DNA from: Archangium gephyra
GTDB lineage: Bacteria > Myxococcota > Myxococcia > Myxococcales > Myxococcaceae
NCBI GenBank assembly: GCA_003243425.1
Contig: QFQP01000001.1
Coordinates: forward strand, 372,001-436,000
Length of the DNA: 64,000 nucleotides
Direction of reading: 5' to 3'
Position numbers and translations under genes: made by a program. The notes under the pieces were generated by a model. That model saw only the letters and a list, made by a program, of their open reading frames with translations, ran no database searches and was not told the origin of the DNA. Shown here piece after piece: positions 42,598 to 49,309 of the stretch; positions within the stretch are counted from its first letter, which is position 1, and every line of letters begins with the position of its first letter.

Positions 42598-43201
42598 TCA
42601 TCGCGTAGAGCCAGCTGCCTGACACCGTCAGCATCACGATGGCGCCGAGCGCGCGCGTCCACGACGGCAGCGTCACTTTGCGGCCGGCCGTCAGCGCTTC
42701 CAGCGCCTGACTCCCTGCGAGCGGCGGCAACGGCAACAGGTTGAACGCCGCGAACGCGAAGGCGAGCCGGTTCATGGCTTGAAGCGGTGCTTGGTCGACC
42801 AGGGTGATGAGCCGTTGCGCCAGCCGCGCTCCTTCGGTCGCCGGGTGCAGCGCTGCCTCGAAGAGCTTCACGAAGGTGCCGGGAAACTGTGCCTCGGAGT
42901 CGCCGAGCAGCAGCGCGACGATGATCAACGTGACCGGCCCCGCGAAGATGATCAGCAGCCTTCGTGCAGGTGAAAGCGCCTCGAACGTTTCACCGGCCTC
43001 GCCGAACTGCACGTACCCGCCGAACGGAAGCAGCCCCAGCTCGACGCGGAGTTTCCCGAAGGTGTGGCCGAACAACGTCGGCGTGAGGCCCAGATGCAGA
43101 CGCGTGGGCTTTGCGCCCAGCAGCGCTGCGCCGACGGCGATGCCCGACAGGTAGAGCGCCACCAACGTCAGAAGAATCGCGCCGAGCTGCGCCACCCACA
43201 T
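42584..43201 (-). CDS. M50 (site-2-protease)-like membrane protein lacking catalytic residues
   Basis: A 205-residue membrane protein with about four hydrophobic helices. Several M50 landmarks are kept in order: LPFGGYVQF, then ARRLLIIFAGPVT, then FNLLPLPPLAGSQALEAL. In active enzymes the first helix carries HExxH and the last motif is N-x-x-P-x-P-x-L-D-G. Here the first helix reads ALYLSGIAVGAALLG with no HExxH, and the Asp is replaced by Ala. It should be unable to bind zinc and may be a regulatory pseudo-protease. No PDZ domain is present. It is divergent from the calpain-like gene. Confidence 0.78.
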   Translation of the reverse strand: MWVAQLGAILLTLVALYLSGIAVGAALLGAKPTRLHLGLTPTLFGHTFGKLRVELGLLPFGGYVQFGEAGETFEALSPARRLLIIFAGPVTLIIVALLLGDSEAQFPGTFVKLFEAALHPATEGARLAQRLITLVDQAPLQAMNRLAFAFAAFNLLPLPPLAGSQALEALTAGRKVTLPSWTRALGAIVMLTVSGSWLYAMISRR

Positions 43202-43249
43202 GGGCCGGAAGCGTACCCGGCGCGCGCCGTGCTACGACTGCCGCTGCCC

Positions 43250-44287
43250 ATGCCCTCGAAAATCGAACGTGAAGCCGAGCGGTACCGTGTTCGCATCGAC
43301 AAGACGCTCACCGACGGCAAGGTGACGACGAAGGAAGTCGACGCGCTCATCAAAGACGCGAAGAACGGTCACTTCAGCCAGGTCGAGGCGCACTACCTCT
43401 CAGGCTTCGTCGATCGTCAGAAGCAGGCCTTCGAACCCGCGGCCCGCGCGAAGTTGGCGGCCTTCGTCGCTGGCGAAATGAAGGCGCTCGCGAAGATCGC
43501 GGGCGACAACGGCGACGAGCGGCTCCGCAAGAACCCCGCACTCACCGAAGACAGCCAGAAGTCGGGCCAGGTCACCTGGGACAAGCGCGACGGTCAGATT
43601 TCAGTGAACGGTTTCAGCCCCGACGACGCGCTGCAGGGCCAGGTCGGTGACTGCTATTTCATCTCGGCGCTCGCGGCCGTCGCGAAGGGCAACCCGCAGC
43701 TGCTGGCCAATGCGGTGAAGACCAACCGCGACGGCAGCTACACCGTCACCTTCTTCGAGCGGAACGCCAACGACACGAAGGCGAAGCCGGTCAGCATCAC
43801 CATCGACGGCACGTTCGCCAATCGTCACGGCCGGCTCGAGTACGCAGCCGCGCGCGAGACCAAAGAGCTGTGGCCGATGATCTTCGAGAAGGCCTACGCG
43901 CAGTGGAAGGGCGGCTTCGGCGCCATCGAAGGCGGCATGTCGGCGACCGCGCTCGAGGCGCTCACCGGTCACAAGACCGACTTCTTCGGCGTGACCAGCG
44001 AGTCGAAGGCCGACGAGACGTTCAAGCGCATCAGCGAAGCGGTGAAGGGCGGCGGCGGCGTGGTCGCGCTCAGCAAGCCGTGGGATCCGTCGGAGCGCGG
44101 CGTCGTGGCAGATCACGCGTACACGCTGCTCGGCGTCGAAGAGAAGAACGGCCAGAAGCTGGTGCAGCTGCGCAACCCGTGGGGCGAGCGCGAGCCCGGT
44201 TACGACGGTCGCGATGACGGCATCTTCTCCATGCCCATCGAGAAGTTCCTCACCTCGTTCGCCACCGTGGAGTTCTCGAGGCCGTAA
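43250..44287 (+). CDS. calpain-like (C2 family) cysteine protease
   Basis: A 345-residue soluble protein. Residues 1-75 are a helical module (TLTDGKVTTKEVDALI, then GHFSQVEAHYLSG) similar to the start of the protein at 5075. Residues about 118-345 are the calpain protease core: LQGQVGDCYFISALAA with oxyanion Gln and catalytic Cys, VADHAYTLLGV with catalytic His, and LRNPWGEREPG with catalytic Asn. The calcium-binding C2L domain of animal calpains is absent. No signal peptide is visible. It is directly followed by a radical SAM gene with no spacing, so the two are probably translated together. Confidence 0.9.
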   Translation: MPSKIEREAERYRVRIDKTLTDGKVTTKEVDALIKDAKNGHFSQVEAHYLSGFVDRQKQAFEPAARAKLAAFVAGEMKALAKIAGDNGDERLRKNPALTEDSQKSGQVTWDKRDGQISVNGFSPDDALQGQVGDCYFISALAAVAKGNPQLLANAVKTNRDGSYTVTFFERNANDTKAKPVSITIDGTFANRHGRLEYAAARETKELWPMIFEKAYAQWKGGFGAIEGGMSATALEALTGHKTDFFGVTSESKADETFKRISEAVKGGGGVVALSKPWDPSERGVVADHAYTLLGVEEKNGQKLVQLRNPWGEREPGYDGRDDGIFSMPIEKFLTSFATVEFSRP

Positions 44288-44854
44288 ATGCAGCTGCGCG
44301 TCGCACAGATGGTGAACGACACCGAGGCTGAAGGGCCGGGCCGTCGCTTCGCGTTGTGGGTGCAAGGCTGCTCGCTGCGCTGTCCCGGTTGCTGCAACCC
44401 CGAGATGTTCTCGGCAGACAAAGGCGGGGCGTTGCATGACGTCGACGCGCTGGTCGAACGCATTCTGTCGGTGCCCGCGCTCGAGGGCATTTCGGTGCTC
44501 GGTGGTGAACCGTTCGAGCAACACGAAGCCCTCGCCGAGCTGTGCGCCCGCGTTCGTGCCGCAGGTCTCTCGGTGATGATCTACTCCGGCTATTCACTGG
44601 CCGAATTGAAGGCCCGTCAGGTGGACCTCTCGCACGTCGACCTCCTCGTCGACGGCCGCTTCGAACAGAACAAGCCCGAGACGCGCCGCCGGTGGATCGG
44701 CTCGACGAATCAGACGCTGCACTTCCTGTCGTCGCGCTATTCGCAGGACGATGCGCGCTTCTCGACGCCCAACACCGTGGAGCTCCGCTTCGTGAACGGG
44801 CAACTCACCATCAACGGGTGGCCTCAGGCTGCCAACGCTTTCCGCCGTCGATGA
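44288..44854 (+). CDS. radical SAM / 4Fe-4S single-cluster activase-like protein (NrdG-like)
   Basis: A 188-residue protein with the cluster motif C-S-L-R-C-P-G-C (CxxxCxxC) near residue 30. ISVLGGEPFEQHEALAEL in the SAM-binding region and VMIYSGYSLAEL match the short NrdG/PflA type. No anaerobic ribonucleotide reductase (nrdD) is in the window. The ATG follows the calpain stop immediately, and the stop overlaps the next ATG (ATGA). Such short 4Fe-4S proteins are known to accompany FtsH-type ternary loci, which is relevant to the operon at 48.7 kb. Confidence 0.88.
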   Translation: MQLRVAQMVNDTEAEGPGRRFALWVQGCSLRCPGCCNPEMFSADKGGALHDVDALVERILSVPALEGISVLGGEPFEQHEALAELCARVRAAGLSVMIYSGYSLAELKARQVDLSHVDLLVDGRFEQNKPETRRRWIGSTNQTLHFLSSRYSQDDARFSTPNTVELRFVNGQLTINGWPQAANAFRRR

Positions 44855-45843
44855 CCGTCGCCGTCACCCGCTCCGAGGGAAATCTGCTGACGCTCGCGCG
44901 AGTCGCGGTGGGTGTCATTCCGCCCATCGACGCCATGCGGTTGCTGGTCACGCCGGTCTCGCCGCCCACGAGGCTGGGGCCCACCGCGCGGGAACTGCTG
45001 ACCGACACCCTGGCGCGCGGCACCGTGCTCTCGCTCGCACGCAGCGGTGGCTGGGTCGAGCGCTCCTGGGAACGCGTCACGCCGCCGCTGGTCTTCACGC
45101 CGAACATCATCCGGCTCTTCTCGTGGTTGCTGTCCACGCCGCTCTCGGAGGCCGACGTGGCGCCGCTCGTGCTGCCCGAGCCGCCCACTCCCGCGGAAGA
45201 CGCGTTGCTCGCGATGCTCGTCGATCGACTCCGCGGCTCCGGTTGTGACGTGGCCATCTCGTCGCAGCTCGAGTTTCGCCGCTGGCCACTCACCACCATC
45301 GCGCACGCCGCCTTTCTCGCGCGCAACGTGCCGCGTGACGAAGCGCCGGTCTTCGACGTGACGACGCTCGCCCCGTGGCTCGAACACCTGCGCGTGCTGC
45401 TGGCGCGTTCGTGGCTGGCGGCAGAACGTTCGCGGCGCGACCTCGTGGCGGTCGACGCCATCGCGCGAATGGGTCGGGCGCAGCAGGCGGTGTTGAGCTC
45501 GCTGCTCGAGGCGCTGCACGCGGCGAACCGTCACGACCTCGCGAGCTTCCTCATCGACGTCGGGGTGGCGTTCTTCGCGACACCGCGCGGCGCCGACGAG
45601 CTCACGCGCTCGATGACCAACGACGCTCCGTTCCGTGAGCGCACCGAGGCGCGGCGTGCGTCGGTTGCGACCTGGCGCGCGCTCGCCACGCTCCGCGAGT
45701 GGGACCAGCAGCACCGCAACGTTCGTTTCATCGACGACGACTACGAGCGCTCGCAGCGGCTCGTGCGTGACTGGGAGCGGCTCGGTGAGCGCGGCTTCAA
45801 CGCCGCCGCGACCCTCGTGCACGCCGTCGACGCGCTGACCTGA
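44851..45843 (+). CDS. unknown helical protein coupled to the radical SAM gene
   Basis: A 330-residue protein, Arg/Leu/Ala-rich, with no signal peptide or membrane helix. It has a central helical region (FTPNIIRLFSWLLSTPL, VAISSQLEFRRWPL) and a late Arg-rich helix pair (FIDDDYERSQRLVRDWERL). No family is certain. The layout and its place after a 4Fe-4S protein remind me of the uncharacterised X domains of FtsH-vWA-MoxR ternary systems; that is recollection, not a measured match. The ATG lies inside the preceding stop, so calpain-like, radical SAM and this gene form one unit. Confidence 0.68.
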   Translation: MTVAVTRSEGNLLTLARVAVGVIPPIDAMRLLVTPVSPPTRLGPTARELLTDTLARGTVLSLARSGGWVERSWERVTPPLVFTPNIIRLFSWLLSTPLSEADVAPLVLPEPPTPAEDALLAMLVDRLRGSGCDVAISSQLEFRRWPLTTIAHAAFLARNVPRDEAPVFDVTTLAPWLEHLRVLLARSWLAAERSRRDLVAVDAIARMGRAQQAVLSSLLEALHAANRHDLASFLIDVGVAFFATPRGADELTRSMTNDAPFRERTEARRASVATWRALATLREWDQQHRNVRFIDDDYERSQRLVRDWERLGERGFNAAATLVHAVDALT

Positions 45844-45883
45844 AACGTGCCGGCCGATTCGAGCCGTGTGGCTCCCAACGGCT

Positions 45884-46291
45884 TCAGCGCGCGAAGTACG
45901 CGTTCGACCAATAGCGCTCGATGGTGCGCATCAACTCGGTGAGGCCTTCGAACTCGTGCGGCTTGACGAAGTAGCCCGCGCAGTTGAGCGCGTGGGCCTG
46001 CTTGCGCGTGTCCTCCTTGGCCTGGGTGGCAAGCACCAGCACCGGAGTCGACGTCAACGCCTCGTCTTTCCGCAGCTGCCGAAGAAACTCGAGCCCGTGC
46101 ATTCCAGGCATGTCCATGTCGAGCAGCACCATGCGGCGTTCCTGCGGCAGCGTGCCTTCGCGCAACAGCCGCAGCGCCTCTTCACCGCCGCTGGCCTCCG
46201 TCACCAGATGCTTGAGGCCAGCCGCCGCGAGCGCGCGTCGCACCGCCGTGCGGTCCATCGGTTCGTCGTCCACCACGAGAAGATTCAACAT
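45884..46291 (-). CDS. stand-alone response-regulator receiver protein
   Basis: A 135-residue single receiver domain. LLVVDDEPMDR gives the acidic pocket, VLLDMDMPGMHG holds the phospho-accepting Asp, VLATQA the switch Thr, and YFVKPHEFEG the conserved Lys. No output domain is attached. It resembles receivers that relay phosphate or bind a partner (Rcp1/CheY type). No kinase is adjacent, so the sender is unknown. The gene is convergent with the unknown helical protein, 40 bases away. Confidence 0.92.
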   Translation of the reverse strand: MLNLLVVDDEPMDRTAVRRALAAAGLKHLVTEASGGEEALRLLREGTLPQERRMVLLDMDMPGMHGLEFLRQLRKDEALTSTPVLVLATQAKEDTRKQAHALNCAGYFVKPHEFEGLTELMRTIERYWSNAYFAR

Positions 46292-46407
46292 CGGTCACCC
46301 CCGTCAGGCCGTAAGCACAGACCGGCGACATGCCAAATGGCCGAATCGAGCCGGTATCCCCCGAAGCGGGAGCCCGGCCACCCGCTGCGGCGCCGCCGCG
46401 GTCGCGC

Positions 46408-46724
46408 TCATGGCACCCACTTCAGCGATTCGAGCGCGCTGCGCGCGGCGTCGTCGACGAGCCCGGTCACCCCACCGCGCGTGGCGCGCTCGATGATCAA
46501 CGCGAGGAAGAGCTTCTTGAGTGACGACTTCTCGCCGCGCGTCAGGGCCTCGAGATCCGCGGTGACTGCGTGTTGGACTTCATTGAGTGCCGCAACTGCT
46601 CGCCTGTGACCTCGGGCCGGCGCCCCACATGCGCGAGCGCATGGGCGAACGTGGCAGCGATGACGGTGGCGCGATTCCGGGGTTCCGCGTTCCAGCGCCC
46701 GGCGAGCTCCGCGAAGAAGTCCAT
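46408..46724 (-). pseudogene. small helical protein with a one-base frame break
   Basis: The frame starts ATG with MDFFAELAGRWNAEPRNRAT and runs to the segment VGRRPEVTGEQ. Beyond about 46591-46604, a different frame carries on for 65 residues (VAALNEVQHAVTADLEALTR, KSSLKKLFLALIIERAT) to a TGA at 46408. One missing base joins the two into a 105-residue protein. The amino-acid mix is natural in both parts. No family is recognised. Sequencing error or a real mutation are both possible. Confidence 0.55.
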
Positions 46725-46740
46725 GCGTGACCGTCGCCCG

Positions 46741-46784
46741 AAAAACAGAAACTCCGCAACAGCGCTGAAGGCCGTTGCGGAGTT
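46741..46784 (-). terminator. intrinsic terminator of the 606-residue protein gene
   Basis: Inverted repeat AACTCCGCAAC (46750-46760) and GTTGCGGAGTT (46774-46784) with a 13-base loop. Read on the minus strand, the stem is followed by TCTGTTTTTC, a U-rich tail. It lies 29 bases past the gene's stop. The 11-pair stem is exact. Confidence 0.85.
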
Positions 46785-46812
46785 CCCTTGGGGAGAGGTC
46801 TTTGTAAGTCGC

Positions 46813-48633
46813 TTACCAGCCGAACCAGCCGGCCACCCTGCTGGCCGCGCCCGACACCACGCTCTTCGCAGCGCTGGCGGCGTTCGAAACCGTGTTGGTG
46901 ACCGCGGTGGCCGCGTTCGAGACCGCCGCCGTCGCCGCGCGGGTCACGTTGCGCGCACCGGCCGTCACGTCGTCGAGGCCGAGCTTGCCGTCGCCGTTCT
47001 GGTCGGCCGCACGGTGCGCCGCGCGCGCCACGTTGGTCGCCGTGCGCTGCACCGCACCGCTGACCTGCTGCGCCGTGCGCGTCGCGTTCCGGATGCCCGC
47101 GCCGATGTCGTCGAAGCCGATCTTCCCGTCGCCGTTCTGGTCCGCGACCTGCTTCGCGGTATCGACGGCGATGTCCTTGATCTGCTCCACGTCGATTTCC
47201 ACGTTCACCGAGCCGCCGAGGCCGACGCCGAGCGCCGCACCGAGGCTGCCGCCGATCTTCAGCTTGCCGTCTTCGAAGCCGATGATGCCGCTGGCGCGCG
47301 CTTCTGCACCGGCCGACGCGTAGCCGCTGGCGCGCACCGCGAACGGGCCCGCCGAGACGGTGATGTCGGCTTCGGCCTTGGCGACCGCCGAGACACCGGC
47401 CTCACCCGAGGCGATGGCGCGGGGCGGGTCGCGGGTGATCTGCACACGGCCCGTCGCTTCAGCGGCGACTTCGGCCGAGACCCTGGCGTGGCCTTCCGCG
47501 GCGGCGTGCAACTCGTGGCCGCCGAGCGTGATGCTCTGGCTCTGCACGCGGCCCGTGACCTCTGCTTCGACACTCGCGCGGGCGCCGAGCTTCACTTCGG
47601 CGTTCAGCCCGTTGCTGTCGATGGTGCCGTTCGCGTCGACGTAGGCCGTCGCTTCGGCCTTGGCGCTCGCGTCGTACGAAGCGGTGCCGTAGCGGCCCGA
47701 CACCTCGCCCGACGACTGCGCGTAGATGCCGGCGGTCGCTTCGCGGTTGAACTGCGCCTGCACGCCTTCGCCGTTCACGGTGAGCGACTGGCCACCGGTG
47801 ATGCCGACGCGCGTACCGACCGAGCCGTGGTCACCCTGAACGAGCGTGTGCTCCTTCATGGCGTCGGGCGACACCTGGCTGCTCCAGGTCTGGTCGATGC
47901 CCAGCGCCTTCCAGAACTTGCCGAACGGCCCCGCGGCCTTGTCGAACTTCTCGGTGATCTTCGACGGGTCGTAGTCGCGCTCGTTCAGGTAGCTCTTGTC
48001 GAACGAGTGCGTGCGGTTCCAGTCGGCGCCGTCGCTCAGGCTGAACTTCTTGCCGTCCCAGTCGGTCTGCGAGCGCGTGGTGAGGTCGGTGCCGTTGGTG
48101 GCGCGGTCGTTGCGCGTGGTCACCGAGCGCCCGTCGTCGGCGACCGTGGTGGTGTCGTGCGAGGTCTGCGCGTTGCCACGCGAGTCGGCCGAGTTCGACT
48201 TGATGGCCGTGGTCTGGGTGCCGTTGCGCTCGCTCGACGTCGTGGTGCGGTTGGTCTCCTTCGAGACGCCGAACACGTCGCGGCTCTGCACACGTACGGC
48301 TTCCACGTCCTTGCCGTTCTTGCTCGAGGTGGTGACCTTCTCCCAGCTCGACGACTCACGACCCAGGTGATCCGCGTTCTTGTTGTAGGTGCGGTCGGTC
48401 TGCGTGCCGTGCTTGTTGGTCTGCGTGGTCGAGTACTGCGTCGACGACTGCAGCAGCTTGCCCTTGGTGGTCTTCAGCTCCTTGCCACCGGTCGGCGTCT
48501 TCTTCGTCCGCACCTCGGAGCCGTCCTTGTTCTTCTTGACCGTCGCCGTCTTCGACTCGGCGAGCTGCTCCACTTCTTTGGGCAGGGTGTTCTTGAACGT
48601 CGGGCGGGTCGAAGGGCGCGTGATCTTTGACAT
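46813..48633 (-). CDS. 606-residue Ala/Ser/Thr-rich protein with two EF-hand-like loops
   Basis: AGGAG seven bases before ATG 48633 sets the start. Residues 1-220 are Ser/Thr/Lys/Asn-rich and poor in hydrophobics (TKKTPTGGKELKTTKGK, TTTSSERNGTQTTAI), probably disordered. Residues about 270-470 have alternating short beta segments (GEVSGRYGTASYDASAKAEA, then VEAEVTGRVQSQSI and VSAEVAAEATGRVQI). Residues about 500-565 contain DQNGDGKIGFDD and DQNGDGKLGLDD, calcium-loop sequences in two similar segments. The C-terminus is an Ala-rich helix (AASAAKSVVSGAASRVAGWF). No signal peptide is present. Function unknown; a secreted or structural payload is one guess. It is divergent from the FtsH-type operon. 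Confidence 0.78.
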   Translation of the reverse strand: MSKITRPSTRPTFKNTLPKEVEQLAESKTATVKKNKDGSEVRTKKTPTGGKELKTTKGKLLQSSTQYSTTQTNKHGTQTDRTYNKNADHLGRESSSWEKVTTSSKNGKDVEAVRVQSRDVFGVSKETNRTTTSSERNGTQTTAIKSNSADSRGNAQTSHDTTTVADDGRSVTTRNDRATNGTDLTTRSQTDWDGKKFSLSDGADWNRTHSFDKSYLNERDYDPSKITEKFDKAAGPFGKFWKALGIDQTWSSQVSPDAMKEHTLVQGDHGSVGTRVGITGGQSLTVNGEGVQAQFNREATAGIYAQSSGEVSGRYGTASYDASAKAEATAYVDANGTIDSNGLNAEVKLGARASVEAEVTGRVQSQSITLGGHELHAAAEGHARVSAEVAAEATGRVQITRDPPRAIASGEAGVSAVAKAEADITVSAGPFAVRASGYASAGAEARASGIIGFEDGKLKIGGSLGAALGVGLGGSVNVEIDVEQIKDIAVDTAKQVADQNGDGKIGFDDIGAGIRNATRTAQQVSGAVQRTATNVARAAHRAADQNGDGKLGLDDVTAGARNVTRAATAAVSNAATAVTNTVSNAASAAKSVVSGAASRVAGWFGW

Positions 48634-48742
48634 TTGGGAAGCTCCTGTGGAGTTATCGAAACATCGGGTGCGCAGTTGTGCGTTCCGATCAGGAAAGGAA
48701 CTTTGCAGTCGATTTTTCTCTGTGGTCGGCTGCTTTACCGCC

Positions 48743-49309
48743 ATGTCTCGCGCCTACCGGATCAGCGTCAAGGAAAGCCTGTCTCGCCACGTGCAGGTCG
48801 AAGACGGGGTGTCCTCCTCCCTCGAGCTGCTGCCCATTCTCGAGAAGGAGCGCATGCGCGAGCTGCTCGCCGCAGAGCTCGCGCAGCGCGGGTTCGAGCG
48901 CGAGGGCAACACCGCCAGTCGCAAGGAAGGTGGCGGAATCACTGTAGAAATCAACCTCGAGAGCGGTGAGGTGACGGTCACCGCCGAGGGCCATCGGTCG
49001 GTGAACCTCGAGACCGAGCGCAACGCCGTGGTCGAAGAAGATCGCGACAACGTGCAGGCCCGCGAGCTCCACCTGCGCGAAGTGGCGAAGCAGGCCCTTG
49101 AAAGAGAGGCCGCCGCTGAACAGGAGACGCTCCGGCGCGAGGTGACGGAGCGCCTCGAAGGTCACCTTCGCGATGTGCGCGAAGAGCTCGATGGTGTCGT
49201 CAATCGCGTCACGGGTACCGCGCTGAAGCAACGGGCGGCGGAGCTGGGTCAGGTCGAAGAGGTCCACGAGGAGCCCAACGGCAACCTCACCATCAAGGTG
49301 CGCGTGTAA
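48743..49309 (+). CDS. first gene of the FtsH-like operon, unknown coiled-coil protein
   Basis: A 188-residue protein. The first 70 residues are mixed alpha/beta (YRISVKESLSRHVQVEDGVS, GGGITVEINLESGEVTVTAEG). The middle is a long Glu/Arg-rich helix with heptad spacing (residues about 90-160, VAKQALEREAAAEQETLRRE). The end is a beta strand (GNLTIKVRV). A coiled-coil adaptor is plausible. Its TAA is followed at once by the GTG of the FtsH-like protease gene, so the two are tightly linked. I do not recognise the family. Confidence 0.72.
   Translation: MSRAYRISVKESLSRHVQVEDGVSSSLELLPILEKERMRELLAAELAQRGFEREGNTASRKEGGGITVEINLESGEVTVTAEGHRSVNLETERNAVVEEDRDNVQARELHLREVAKQALEREAAAEQETLRREVTERLEGHLRDVREELDGVVNRVTGTALKQRAAELGQVEEVHEEPNGNLTIKVRV

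Noticed and set aside
46570..48630. Plus-strand open frame of 686 codons opposite the 606-residue protein
   Set aside because: Arg/Val/Ala-rich without motifs. The minus-strand gene has a good ribosome site, calcium loops and a matching terminator.
48690..48710. Sigma-54-like promoter (GG...TTTGC) before the FtsH-like operon
   Set aside because: GG to GC spacing is one base longer than the strict requirement, so it was not called.
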